This document shows, piece by piece, positions 8,320-17,796 of a stretch of 44,569 nucleotides of DNA. The notes under the pieces are model-generated. The model had not been told where the DNA came from, made no database searches, and saw only the letters and a program-made list of their open reading frames with translations. Location: assembly GCA_029287235.1 (NCBI GenBank), contig JARFRM010000264.1, positions 1 through 44,569 on the forward strand, read 5' to 3'. Both the position numbers and the translations under genes were made by a program. Every line of letters begins with the position of its first letter. Within the stretch, counting starts at the first letter, position 1. Source of the stretch: Thermoanaerobaculales bacterium. Lineage in GTDB: Bacteria; Acidobacteriota; Thermoanaerobaculia; Thermoanaerobaculales; Sulfomarinibacteraceae.

Positions 8320-11300
8320 TCATGAGACGGTCCTCCCGCTTTCGGGTTGGATGCGTTCCACGGCGACCTGCATCAGTCGGAACGGACCGCCGGCGGCCTT
8401 GTCGGGTTCCGCGGCGGTCTGCATGATCTTGCCCCCGGCGAGGAGCGAGTAGACAACAGGGATGACGATCAGGGTCAGGGCGGTCGCAACGGCGAGGCCG
8501 CCGATGACGGTGACCGCCAGCGGCGCCCGCAACTCGGCACCCTCACCCAGACCCAGCGCCATGGGCATGAGACCGAAAATGGTGGTCGCCGATGTCATGA
8601 GAATCGGCCGGAGACGGGCGAGGCCCGCTCCGGTGAGCGCCTCGTCGAGCGCCGCCCCGGCGCGACGCCGTTGGTTGACGGCGTCGATGAGGACGATGGC
8701 GTTGTTAACCACGATGCCGGCGAGCATGACCGCGCCGATGATGGCCACAACGTTGATGGTGTGACCGGTGACGGCAAGGGCGAGAATGACACCGATGGCG
8801 CCCAGCGGCAGGGTAAAGATGATGACAAATGGGTGGAGGAAGGACTCGAACTGGGACGCCATCACCAGATAGACGAGGAAGATGGCCAGGCCCATCGCCA
8901 GGGCGAGGGAGCGGAAGCTCTGCTGGAGCTCCTCCTCCTGGCCGCTCAGGCTCGCGCTGACACCCATGGGAAGGGCGAGGGTCTTGAGTCTACTCCGAAC
9001 ATCCTCGGCCACCGCACCCATGTCGCGACCCGAGAGGTTGCCGCCGACCACCGCGGCTCGTTTCTGGCCGATGCGGCGGATCTCGGTGGGTCCCTCGGTG
9101 AGATCGATGCGCGCCACCGATTTGAGGTAGATCGGGCGGCCGTCCACGTGACCGACGATGAGGTCGTGGATGTCCTCTACCTTGGCGTCACCCTGCTCGA
9201 GGGCGCGGACACGGATATCGATCTCACGGTCGCCCTCGGTGAAGCGGGTGGCGACCTCGCCCTGGACCTTGGTGCGAACGGTCTGAGCAACCGAGCCGAG
9301 GTCGAGACCGAGACGCGCGAGCTGCTCGCGGTCAAAGCGGACCTGGACCTCGGGGTTGCCCATCTCGGCCGATGAGCGGAGATCCACGAGACCGTGGACG
9401 TCGGCCAACGCAGCCGCCACCTGCGTGGCGGCGTCGTGGAGCTCGTCGATAGAGTCGGAGTAGACCTCGACCTCCACCGGGGTTCTGAAGGAGAAGAACG
9501 TCGCCCGTTCGAAATCAAAGTGCAGATCCTCGGTCTCCGCCAGATGCGATCGCAAGCGGGCGATCACCGCCTCCTCCTGGAGGGAGCCGGATCCGGGGTT
9601 CATCCGCACCTGAATCCGGGCGGTGTTCTCGCCCTCGGTGCCGGTGGCTGCCAACGAAAGACCGGCGCCACCCGCGATCGATGAGAACGACTCGACCGTC
9701 TCATCTCCCTCGAGCAGATCGGAGAGCGATCCGATGAACCGATCCGTGACCTCAAGGGGAGTGCCTTCGGGGAGCTGGACCTTGAAGGCAAACTCGCCCT
9801 GGGCGAAGGGTGGAATGAGATCGACACCGAGGCTGGGTACGAGAGCGACGGACCCGGCGAAGGCGATGGTCGCGGTGGCGAGGACCACTAGCCGGTGGTG
9901 CAGCGCACCCTGCAAGACCTTGGGGTAGATCGCGGTGATGGCGGCCATGAACCGGTCGAAGACCGCGGTCACCGGTCGGACCAGGAGTCCGAGAGCCTTG
10001 AGGATGCCGCCGAATACCGTCTGGAGCATTCGCAACAAAAAGGCCGGGATGGTGACGAATGCAAATCGGCCGGCGCGACGCAGGCGCCCTCCGGTGGGCG
10101 CCGCTTGGGTCGCACCCTCGGTGGGTTTGCGTCCTGAGATGGCGACCATCATGGGGATCAGGGTGAGCGAGACGGCGAGGGCTGCAAGGAGGGAGAAGGA
10201 GACCGTGAGGGCCTGATCGCGGAAGAGTTGTGCGGCCACCCCCTCGAGAAAGACCACCGGCAGAAAGACCGCCACCGTCGTGAGGGTGGACGCGATGACC
10301 GCGTGGCCGACCTCCGAGGCGCCCTTGCGCGCCGCGGTGGTGTCGTCGTCACCGGCCTCGCGTCGTTTGACGATCGCCTCGAGGACCACGATGGCCGAGT
10401 CCACCAGCATTCCGACCCCGAGGGCGAGGCCGCCGAGGGACATGATGTTGAGGGTGGTGCCGGTGCGGTACATCAAGAAGAATGTGGCCACCACCGAGAT
10501 CGGGATGGAGATGGCGATGATCAGCGTGGTGCGGAGGTCCTTGAGGAAGAGCAGCAGGACCAGGACCGCCACGATGCCGCCGATGAACGCGTTGGACAGG
10601 ACCTCGCGGATCGAGGCCTCGATAAAGCGGCTCTGATCGGTGCCGGAGGCGATCTCGACGTTCTCGGGAAGCTCCTTGGAGATGGACTCGAGCCGGGTGC
10701 GGACGGAGCGCGCCACCTTGACCGTGTTGGCGTCACCCTCTTTGTAGACCGCAAGCTCCACAGCTTCGGCGCCGTCGAAACGGGTGATGACCTCGCGTTG
10801 GCGGTGGGTGCGGATGACCTCGGCCACATCGGCGACGCTGACGTTGCGTCCGTTCCGGCTCAGCAGTACGGTCTCGCGGATGTCGTCGAGATCGCGGAAC
10901 TCGTTGCGGGCCCGCACCAGATAGCGGGCCTCTGATTCGTAGAGGCTGCCACCGGCCTGATTGAGGTTCTCGGCGAGGAGCCGGGCGTTGACTTCGTTCA
11001 CGGAAAGGCCGAGCAGGGCCAGACGACCCTCGTCGATGCGAACCTGAATCTCTTCCTCGAAGCCTCCGTGAACCTTGATGGCGGCGACGCCTTCGGTGGA
11101 CTCCAGATCCTTCTTTATGAGCTCCTCGGCGACATAGCGCAGCTGATAGAGGCTGTCCCCACCCGAAAGATAGAGACGGATGACGGGCTCGTTGGCCGGG
11201 TCGAACCGGAGGAGAACGGGTCGCTCGGCCGATCGTGGCAGGGCCGCGAGATCGAGCTTCTGACGGACATCGAGGGCCGCAAAATCCATATCGCGGCCCC

Positions 11301-11589
11301 AGCCGAACTCGAGGGTCACCTGTGAGATCCCCGGGCGGGACACCGAACCGAGCCGCTGGACCCCGCCGGCGATCCCCACGAGCTCTTCGATGGGTCGGGT
11401 GATGAGCGCCTCGACCTCGCCGGGGGCGGCGCCGGGCAGCCGGGTCTCCACCGTCAGACTCGGGTAGGACAGATCCGGCATCAGGTTCAGGGGCAGGCGG
11501 GTGAACGCCACCGTGCCGAAGAGCAGGAGTGCCACCGCGGCCATGGAAACCGTCACACGACGGCGGAGCGAAAAGTCGACGATGCGCAT
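8320..11589 (-). CDS. RND-family efflux transporter, first permease of the operon
   Basis: 1089 aa. RND fold with TM1 at about residues 12-32, TM2-6 at about 335-485 and TM8-12 towards the end. TM4 carries LALGVGMLVDSAIVVLEA with D397 as the proton-relay Asp; TM10 carries AGIVVNNAIVLIDAVNQ. It is about 60 residues longer than the neighbouring pump, mainly because of an extra basic plus hydrophobic segment at about residues 485-555, between TM6 and TM7. It follows the adaptor gene after a heptamer array. The start has GGGGGACAGGT upstream. HAE1/SwrC-like; substrate unknown. Confidence 0.9.
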   Translation of the reverse strand: MRIVDFSLRRRVTVSMAAVALLLFGTVAFTRLPLNLMPDLSYPSLTVETRLPGAAPGEVEALITRPIEELVGIAGGVQRLGSVSRPGISQVTLEFGWGRDMDFAALDVRQKLDLAALPRSAERPVLLRFDPANEPVIRLYLSGGDSLYQLRYVAEELIKKDLESTEGVAAIKVHGGFEEEIQVRIDEGRLALLGLSVNEVNARLLAENLNQAGGSLYESEARYLVRARNEFRDLDDIRETVLLSRNGRNVSVADVAEVIRTHRQREVITRFDGAEAVELAVYKEGDANTVKVARSVRTRLESISKELPENVEIASGTDQSRFIEASIREVLSNAFIGGIVAVLVLLLFLKDLRTTLIIAISIPISVVATFFLMYRTGTTLNIMSLGGLALGVGMLVDSAIVVLEAIVKRREAGDDDTTAARKGASEVGHAVIASTLTTVAVFLPVVFLEGVAAQLFRDQALTVSFSLLAALAVSLTLIPMMVAISGRKPTEGATQAAPTGGRLRRAGRFAFVTIPAFLLRMLQTVFGGILKALGLLVRPVTAVFDRFMAAITAIYPKVLQGALHHRLVVLATATIAFAGSVALVPSLGVDLIPPFAQGEFAFKVQLPEGTPLEVTDRFIGSLSDLLEGDETVESFSSIAGGAGLSLAATGTEGENTARIQVRMNPGSGSLQEEAVIARLRSHLAETEDLHFDFERATFFSFRTPVEVEVYSDSIDELHDAATQVAAALADVHGLVDLRSSAEMGNPEVQVRFDREQLARLGLDLGSVAQTVRTKVQGEVATRFTEGDREIDIRVRALEQGDAKVEDIHDLIVGHVDGRPIYLKSVARIDLTEGPTEIRRIGQKRAAVVGGNLSGRDMGAVAEDVRSRLKTLALPMGVSASLSGQEEELQQSFRSLALAMGLAIFLVYLVMASQFESFLHPFVIIFTLPLGAIGVILALAVTGHTINVVAIIGAVMLAGIVVNNAIVLIDAVNQRRRAGAALDEALTGAGLARLRPILMTSATTIFGLMPMALGLGEGAELRAPLAVTVIGGLAVATALTLIVIPVVYSLLAGGKIMQTAAEPDKAAGGPFRLMQVAVERIQPESGRTVS

Positions 11590-11657
11590 ACCTGTCCCCC
11601 AATGAAGCGCTCCACAGGAGCGAAAGAAATTCCGAGGAAGGGAGTGGAAAGATTTAA

Positions 11658-11755
11658 GCCGTTAGCCGTTAGCCGTTAGCCGTTAGCCGTTAGCCTTTAG
11701 CCGTTAGCTTCGGGCTCTGCGATGAGGCTAATAGCTAATAGCTAAGATCTAATAG
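11658..11755. repeat. two heptamer arrays between adaptor and RND gene
   Basis: Seven tandem copies of GCCGTTA run from 11658 to 11706, the sixth being GCCTTTA. After a 20-base gap four more 7-base units follow at 11727-11754: GCTAATA twice, GCTAAGA and TCTAATA. On the minus strand the first array reads GCTAACG-like, so both share a GCTAA core. The arrays lie inside the operon, in the untranslated gap between the two genes. Confidence 0.95.
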
Positions 11756-11756
11756 T

Positions 11757-12884
11757 TCACAAGACCTTGATCTTCTGACCGTCGTCGAGCCCGCCCTGAC
11801 CGGCGATGACTACCGCGTCGCCCTCATCGAGCCCGGTGAGCACCTCGACCACATCGCCCTCTTCGATTCCGAGGGTGACGGCCTTCTTCACCGCGACATC
11901 CTCGTCGGTGACGAACACGTGGGCGGTGCGCAGCTCGCGGATTACGGACTCGCGGGGCAGGAGCAACGCGGTCGCGTGCCGTTCACGGACGATGTCGATA
12001 CTGACGAAGGCGCCGGGCCGGACGCCGCTTGGCGGCTGAACGGCCTCAACGGTCACCTTGACGGTGCCGGTAGCGGTGTCCACCACGGGCGCGATCTGGC
12101 GGATACGTCCGATGAAACTGAGTTGGGTTTCCGCCGCGGCGGTGATCCGCACCTCGCGGCCCTCTTCGAGCTCGATGACATCGCGCTCGGGCAGATAGAT
12201 GCGGGCCACCAAAGGATCGTAGTCGGCCACGGTGAAGAGCTCGTCACCCGGGCGCAGGTGCTGACCAAGGGTGATGAAGCGCTCGGTGATACGGCCGGTG
12301 AACGGCGCGCGGATCACGGTCTTGGCCAGTTGCCACTCGGCTTCGGCCACCTCTTGCCGTGCGAGCTTCTGGTCCATGATCAGCTTGTCAAACGCCTCCG
12401 AGGAAATGAGGCCTTGTTCGAATGAATTGCGGGCGCGCTCGAGGGCCGCGTCGGCGTTGGCGGCCTTGAGCTCCACCTTGGACTTGGCGATTCTCGCCTC
12501 GTCCTGTACGAGGACGGCGAGCACCTGGCCCTTCTTCACCCGATCACCCTCTTCGACATCGAGGCGTTCGATACGACCCTCAGCCTCGGAGAGCACCTTG
12601 ACCTGGTCCTCGGCCACGAGGTTGGCGGTGGCGGAAATATAGGATGAGATGGTGCCGGTGGTGACCTCGGCCACCTCGACGGGCACCGGAAGCTCTTCGT
12701 CCTCTTCCGGCTCGGCATCGTTCTCGGCCCCATCGACGGCTTCGGTCGAAGACTGCTCGGCCGTTTCGCCCTCGGTCGCTTCGTCGGTGGTCTGAGCGCT
12801 GACCCAAATCACGGCGCTGGCCACGATGACGAGCATCGCAACCAGGCTGATGATGCGGAACCGTTTCTTTGCTTTCTCGGTCAT
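11757..12884 (-). CDS. membrane fusion (HlyD/MFP) adaptor of the RND pump
   Basis: 375 aa from the ATG at 12884, which has GGGAGGAATC directly upstream; two ATGs further out have no ribosome site. One N-terminal membrane helix (about residues 8-28) is followed by an acidic linker (about 30-65) and a lipoyl half-motif (AEGRIERLDVEEGDRVKKGQ). A short alpha-hairpin comes next, then the second lipoyl half (VIRAPFTGRITERFITLGQHL), a beta-barrel and a membrane-proximal domain. It links an RND pump to an outer-membrane channel. It precedes two RND genes; no outer-membrane factor (TolC type) is seen in this window. Confidence 0.92.
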   Translation of the reverse strand: MTEKAKKRFRIISLVAMLVIVASAVIWVSAQTTDEATEGETAEQSSTEAVDGAENDAEPEEDEELPVPVEVAEVTTGTISSYISATANLVAEDQVKVLSEAEGRIERLDVEEGDRVKKGQVLAVLVQDEARIAKSKVELKAANADAALERARNSFEQGLISSEAFDKLIMDQKLARQEVAEAEWQLAKTVIRAPFTGRITERFITLGQHLRPGDELFTVADYDPLVARIYLPERDVIELEEGREVRITAAAETQLSFIGRIRQIAPVVDTATGTVKVTVEAVQPPSGVRPGAFVSIDIVRERHATALLLPRESVIRELRTAHVFVTDEDVAVKKAVTLGIEEGDVVEVLTGLDEGDAVVIAGQGGLDDGQKIKVL

Positions 12885-13033
12885 GATTCCTCCCGTGCTC
12901 ATTGACATAACGCAACGGAGTCAATTTGGTTAACGGGAGAAGTTGAATTTGGTTCTGTTTGTTTTACATCTCGACGGTCCCGGGCCCCTGGAATCCCACA
13001 ATCGTGTTGACCGGGATCGGTCGATGTGACAAC

Positions 13034-14635
13034 GTGCGCGATCGTGAGCATCTGGAGGCCGCCTTGGATCACGCCGCTCTTGTGGACGCCCTCTCCGAAC
13101 CGACTTTCTACGACTATCCGGTTGATGAGGTCCGATTCCTCCAGACCCACATCTCCTCGGTCTTTCTGACCGGGAGCTTCGTCTACAAGCTCAAGAAACC
13201 GGTCAACTTCGGCTTCCTCGACTACTCGACCATCGAGCTTCGGGAGCAGAACTGCCGCGCCGAGGTGGCCCTCAACCGGCGGCTGGCGCCGTCTGTCTAT
13301 GTCGACGCCGTTCCCATCACCCTCGATGGAGATAAGGCGACCCTCAACGGTGATGGCGAGGTGATCGACTGGGTCGTCGTCATGCGTGAGCTCGACGGGA
13401 ATCTGCTCGGGACAGAGGTCCTGGCTCGAGGCGAGCTCACCGAATCACATATGGACGCTCTCGTCGACGTGCTCGTGCCGTTCTACACATCGGCGGCCAC
13501 GGGCGAGGGAATCGACAACTTCGGTTCGGTCGAGGCTGTCAAGTTCAACACCGATGAGAATTTTTCTCAGACCGAGGCCTATGTCGGCAAGCTCGTGTCG
13601 AGGGATCGCTTCGAACATATTCGCGACTGGACCAACTCGTTTTTCGCTCAGCACGGAGAGCTCTTCGAACGTCGGATCGCCGAGGGCCGAACCCGTGAAA
13701 GCCACGGTGACCTCCATCTTCGCAACATCTTCTTCGAGGATCAGCCGGTCATTTTCGACTGCATCGAGTTCAACGAACGTCTCCGTTGCGGAGATGTCGC
13801 GGTGGATATCGCGTTCCTCGCCATGGATCTCGATTTCAACGGACGACAGGATCTGTCGAAGCACTTCATCGACCGCTATGTTGAGGTTTCAGGTGATACC
13901 GAGCTGACTGAGATGCTCGATTTCTACAAGTGCTACCGAGCCTATGTTCGCGGCAAGATCGCCTGTTTCACCTCGACCGACCCGGCCCTCGATGGTGCCT
14001 CCAAACGTGCCCAACGCAACCTGGCGCGGCGCTACTTCGGTCTCGCCTACGAGTATGCGGGCGGAACCAGGCGACCGTCGTTGGTGGTGCTCTATGGTCT
14101 GATGGGGACCGGCAAGACGTCGGTGGCGCGCTATCTTCGCGAAAGCTACGGCTGGCACGTGCTGTCCACCGATGCGGTGCGCAAGCAGATCTCCGGGGTG
14201 GGGGAAAACACCAGGGTTTACGTCCCCTACAACGAGGGGCTCTACTCACCCGAGATGAACGCCAGGACCTACGCCGAAGTCTGCGACCGCGCCGAGAATC
14301 TCCTGTGGGGTGGATTCTCGGTGATCGTGGACGGCGCCTTCAAACGGCAAAGCGAACGTGAGCCGGTGATCGAGGCCGCGCGGCGAACCAGGGCGCGGCT
14401 GGTGTTCATCGAGACCACATGCGGCGCCGACGAACAGCACACACGCCTCGAGGGACGCCAGCAGCACGACACCAGGTCCGACGGCCGGGTTGAGCTCATG
14501 GAACAACAGCGCGGCGATTTCGAGCCGCCCAACCCGGACGCCGAGTGCTACTTCCACGACATCGACACCAGCGGACCCAAGTCCGAGACGCAGACCAAGG
14601 TCGAGGCGCTGCTGAGGGACGAGTCGGTGCTTTGA
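13034..14635 (+). CDS. fusion of APH-like phosphotransferase and P-loop kinase domains
   Basis: 533 aa from GTG 13034; a TTG at 12959 would add 25 residues of unconvincing sequence, so the start is uncertain. The N-terminal part (about residues 1-320) is an aminoglycoside-phosphotransferase-like kinase fold with VFLTGSFVYKLKKPVNFGFLD and the catalytic-loop motif SHGDLHLRNIFF followed by IFDCIEF. The C-terminal part (about 340-533) has a Walker A motif, YGLMGTGKTSVA, and resembles zeta-toxin or gluconate-kinase-like ATPases. Proteins with this two-domain layout are widespread, but I know of no established substrate. It is transcribed away from the RND operon. Confidence 0.85.
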   Translation: MRDREHLEAALDHAALVDALSEPTFYDYPVDEVRFLQTHISSVFLTGSFVYKLKKPVNFGFLDYSTIELREQNCRAEVALNRRLAPSVYVDAVPITLDGDKATLNGDGEVIDWVVVMRELDGNLLGTEVLARGELTESHMDALVDVLVPFYTSAATGEGIDNFGSVEAVKFNTDENFSQTEAYVGKLVSRDRFEHIRDWTNSFFAQHGELFERRIAEGRTRESHGDLHLRNIFFEDQPVIFDCIEFNERLRCGDVAVDIAFLAMDLDFNGRQDLSKHFIDRYVEVSGDTELTEMLDFYKCYRAYVRGKIACFTSTDPALDGASKRAQRNLARRYFGLAYEYAGGTRRPSLVVLYGLMGTGKTSVARYLRESYGWHVLSTDAVRKQISGVGENTRVYVPYNEGLYSPEMNARTYAEVCDRAENLLWGGFSVIVDGAFKRQSEREPVIEAARRTRARLVFIETTCGADEQHTRLEGRQQHDTRSDGRVELMEQQRGDFEPPNPDAECYFHDIDTSGPKSETQTKVEALLRDESVL

Positions 14636-14695
14636 GGTTCCTCAAGCCATCAGCTATCGAGATCTTTCCTCCCCGGTCCCAGGGCGCTGCTCCGA

Positions 14696-15532
14696 TCACG
14701 GTTCGAAGGATCCAGCATCGCCGGCGTTGACATCGTGGAGATAGTCGCTGATGGGCGTGAGCTTACAGTTCCCGCTCTAGCAGTCGAGATCGAAGATTCT
14801 CCAGACGTCGTCATCACCCATCGCGCCGGAAGAGGGGGGTGTGAATATCCGGTAGGAGATACCGCCGCCGACGACCGAAACCCTGGCCTCTGAGCTGTGG
14901 AAATCGCCAATCCCCGAATACTGATGCACGCTGTAGCGGTACCGTCCGTCCTGGATGCTCGAGATGGTGAAGATCTCCGGACCGTCGCCGTCGGTGTCAT
15001 CCGTGTCGAGGTTTGCGCCGGTTCCGGTACGGTGACTGTAGAAGAGGTGCTCCCAGCCGCCGGCGGGGAGAGGCACCGTGAGGTGCGAATCGAGGTCACG
15101 CGGCTCATCACCCCAGGTCAGGGTGATTTGGCTGGCTGAGCTCCCACCGCCGAGGCCGAGGACGATGTCGCCCACGACCATCTCACCATTGTGTTCACAG
15201 GCGTGGTCGAAGTGGTGGGCGCTCACGACGCCGGCCTTCTCGGCCCAGAACTCGATGTCGGCATTGGCATCCACCGGGACGCGGAAGCTGCCGTCGGCGG
15301 GTGTGGAGGTCTCACCACTCGTCACATAACCGCCGTTGCGTCGGAAGCTCTTGAAAGTGACTCGAGCGCCCTTCACCGGGAGCCCGTCTCCATCGACCAC
15401 TCTTCCGGACACATAGCACCGGGTTGCAGCCACGTCGCAGTTCCAGATCGAGAAGTGGGGGATCCAGGTCCGGAACGCGTTGCCGATTCTGTCAAACGAT
15501 CCAACTTCATACCAGGTCTGAAGATCGGGATG
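14696..15532 (-). pseudogene. 3' fragment of a decayed secreted protein (carboxypeptidase-regulatory-like domain)
   Basis: The open frame begins right after a TGA at 15535 and reads LQTWYEVGSFDRIGNAF..., which looks coding but has no start before a GTG at 15433. It holds a carboxypeptidase-regulatory-like beta-sandwich (CYVSGRVVDGDGLPVKGARV) and then a domain resembling DUF2135/YfaP (ITLTWGDEPRDLDSHL, FYSHRTGTGANLDTDD). A TAG at 14779 follows IFDLDC, yet the same frame continues for 26 codons (SGNCKLTPISDYLHDVNAGD) to a TGA at 14696. The continuation pairs a second Cys with the first and looks like a natural C-terminus. If intact, the annotated product would be 14777-15433, 218 aa. Confidence 0.6.
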
Positions 15533-16340
15533 TCACAAAGACATCCTGGTCTGACAGAATCTCCAACGCACCCGAGGCGGTGAGGTTGTAGAGGCCGACC
15601 ACGTCCTGCAACAGCACGCTCGATCCGGGACCGAGTGATCGATTCAGCGAATGCACGCTGGTGCCGTTGTGGAAATCGATCCGCACCGCGGCGGAGGCGT
15701 CACCCGGGTTGAGGATTCCGAGATCGGTCCTCCACTGACTCCCGAGGTTGCCCGCCGCGTGAGCTGCGGCGGCGACCCAGTACTCCTGTGAGAAGTTCGC
15801 CGAAGAACCCGAGATGGTGATCACTCCGGTCTTCTGACAGGTCTGGCCATCGGCCGAGGCGGTCATGGTCCAGGTGTAGGACCCCGCGGAGGAGAAGATG
15901 TGAGTGGGATTCCGTGTGGCCGAAAGTGGTGAGCCATCGCCGAAATTCCATCTGTAGGAGGGCGCGCTGGAGCAGTTGTCCGCCGTTGCCGATGCCGTGA
16001 AGTTGACCGTTCCTCCGACCTGCCCGGAGCTCGGTCCACTGGCCGAACAGCTGAGAGTGCAGGGATTCGCCGTGGTCTTCGTCACCGTGACGTTGCCGAT
16101 ATAGACGCCCTCGTCTGTGATCGATTCGTTGGAATAGAAACTCAGACCAAACCAGACCTGCCCGGCGCCAAGCGCGGTGATGTTGGTGATCTCGGAGACA
16201 TCGAAGGAGGACGGACTCCATCCCTGGGTGTCGCCGGTGGTGTTGAATCCGGAAAAATTGGAGCCGTTCACCGAGATCCCATAGAAAAGACAGTCAAGGA
16301 ACGTGTTGCCGTCTGCGGGTTCGGCGCTCGGTTTACCGAC
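15507..16340 (-). pseudogene. 5'-truncated PKD-domain secreted protein fragment
   Basis: The frame opens immediately after a TGA overlapping the last codons of the aldehyde dehydrogenase gene. It reads coding-like sequence (ADGNTFLDCLFYGISVNGSN) with no signal peptide and no ribosome site; the first GTG is at 16271. A PKD domain follows (PSYRWNFGDGSPLSATRNPTH), then a module ending in ALEILSDQDVFVTSR. The frame stops seven residues later at 15507. Another frame, holding the 3' fragment, is open from 15532, so the two overlap by 26 bases. This is the pattern of a gene that lost its 5' end and was frameshifted. A chimeric assembly is the alternative. Confidence 0.6.
15528..15546. repeat. perfect 7-bp hairpin at the frame break
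   Basis: GGATGTC-ACAAA-GACATCC lies exactly where the two overlapping fragments change frame. Small hairpins are frequent sites of slippage and template-switch errors, in cells or in sequencing. Confidence 0.7.
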
Positions 16341-17754
16341 TCAGGACCAGGAGCCGTTCTTCGGTGAGCTCACGATAGGTGTAGGCCGGTCCTTCGCGAC
16401 CGACGCCGGAGTTCTTGACCCCGCCGTAGGGCATGGGGTCGGTGCGCCAGGTTGGGACATCGCCCTGGATGATGCCGCCGGCCTCGATGTGTTGCCACGC
16501 TTCCTGGATCTTGGACACGTCGGTGGTGAAGATCCCGGCCTGGAGGCCGTAGCGAGAGTCGTTGACCATGTTGAGCGCCTGGGCATAGTCTTCGTAGGGG
16601 TCGAGGCAGGCAACAGGGCCGAAGACCTCATCGGCGACGACGGGCTGATCCGCCGGTGCCTCCTCGATCAGTGCCGGTGCGATCACGTTGCCGGTACGGT
16701 CACCACCGGCGAGCAAACGGCCCCCGGCGGCGACCGCTCCATCGATCCACTCGGCCACGCGGTCGGTGTTGGCCGCGTCGATGAGGGGTCCGCAGATGGT
16801 GGCCTCGTTGTTGGGGTCGCCGTGGTGGATGGCCTCGGTGGCCTCGACCAACTCGCGCCGCAGTGCGATATAGATGTCCTCGTGGGCGAGCACCCGCTGG
16901 ACGGAGATGCAGGATTGGCCGGCGTAGCCGTAGGCGGCGGCGGCGATCTTCTTTGCCACGATGGCGAGATCACCGGCATCGGGCTCCACCGCCACGGCCG
17001 CGTTGCCGCCGAGCTCGAGGGTCACTCGTCGCTTCCATGCGATCTCCTTGAGGTGCCAGCCCACATCCATGGATCCGGTGAAGGTGAGTGCTGCGAAACG
17101 CTCGTCGGTGGCCAGTTTCTCGGCGTCGGAACCGCGTGATGGAACAACGGCGAGGGCCCCGGGGGGCAAGCCTGCCGCGGCGAGGAGCTCGGCCAGCATG
17201 AGAGCCGGGCTCGGCGTCTGGCTGGCGGGTTTGAGCACCACCGGACAGCCCGCAGCCAAGGCGGGGGCGAGCTTGTGGGCCACCAGATTGAGGGGGAAAT
17301 TGAAGGGGGTGATGGCGAGCACCGGCCCCACCGGTACCCGGCGAACCAGGGCGAGGCGATCGTGACCCGAGGGGAAACCCGAAAGATCGCGCGCCTCGAT
17401 CTCGGGGTGACGGGCAACAGCCGCGGCCTCGGTCAGTGTGTCGGCACAGCGGTCGGCCTCGATGAGGGCGAGCCGGATGGGCTTGCCGGCCTCCTCGGAG
17501 ATCGCGGTCGCCAACTCGTCCCGGTGTTCGAGGACCAGGGCGGCTGTGCCCTCGAGGATGGCGGCGCGCTCGGATGGCGGCAATTCCGCCATCATTCCCG
17601 CGGCGCGCTCCGCGGTAGCTGCGGCCCGTTCGAGGGTCGCCGGTCCACCGCGGGCGACCTCAGCAACCTCGTGGTTGTCATATGGGGAGCGAATCGTGAT
17701 GAGATCATCACCGTCGAGCCACTGACCGTTGAGGAAGAGCTTCATCTCGCGCAT
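16333..17754 (-). CDS. NAD(P)-dependent aldehyde dehydrogenase family protein
   Basis: 473 aa, full length for the ALDH family. It shows the cofactor and active-site motifs in order: TPFNFPLNLVAHKLAPAL, the cofactor Lys in VVLKPASQTP, LTFTGSMDVGW, the general-base Glu in VTLELGGNAAV, and the nucleophile Cys in GYAGQSCISVQRV. The conserved DEVFGPV and NDSRYGLQAGIF follow near the C-terminus. It oxidises an aldehyde to an acid. The GQSCISVQ form resembles the semialdehyde, lactaldehyde and phosphonoacetaldehyde dehydrogenase groups, so the substrate cannot be fixed. The ATG at 17754 follows GGAGGCACGCC. It is not in an operon with intact genes. Confidence 0.9.
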   Translation of the reverse strand: MREMKLFLNGQWLDGDDLITIRSPYDNHEVAEVARGGPATLERAAATAERAAGMMAELPPSERAAILEGTAALVLEHRDELATAISEEAGKPIRLALIEADRCADTLTEAAAVARHPEIEARDLSGFPSGHDRLALVRRVPVGPVLAITPFNFPLNLVAHKLAPALAAGCPVVLKPASQTPSPALMLAELLAAAGLPPGALAVVPSRGSDAEKLATDERFAALTFTGSMDVGWHLKEIAWKRRVTLELGGNAAVAVEPDAGDLAIVAKKIAAAAYGYAGQSCISVQRVLAHEDIYIALRRELVEATEAIHHGDPNNEATICGPLIDAANTDRVAEWIDGAVAAGGRLLAGGDRTGNVIAPALIEEAPADQPVVADEVFGPVACLDPYEDYAQALNMVNDSRYGLQAGIFTTDVSKIQEAWQHIEAGGIIQGDVPTWRTDPMPYGGVKNSGVGREGPAYTYRELTEERLLVLSR

Positions 17755-17796
17755 GGCGTGCCTCCGAGGACATGGTAGCAGCGAGTGGGGAAGGGA

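Noticed and set aside
12902-12931. perfect -35 box TTGACA upstream of the phosphotransferase/kinase fusion gene
   Set aside because: No acceptable -10 box at 16-18 bases (ATTTGG or TTTGGT). The TTGAC...GTCAA symmetry around it has a 13-base spacer, unlike FNR-type sites. Kept as a note only.
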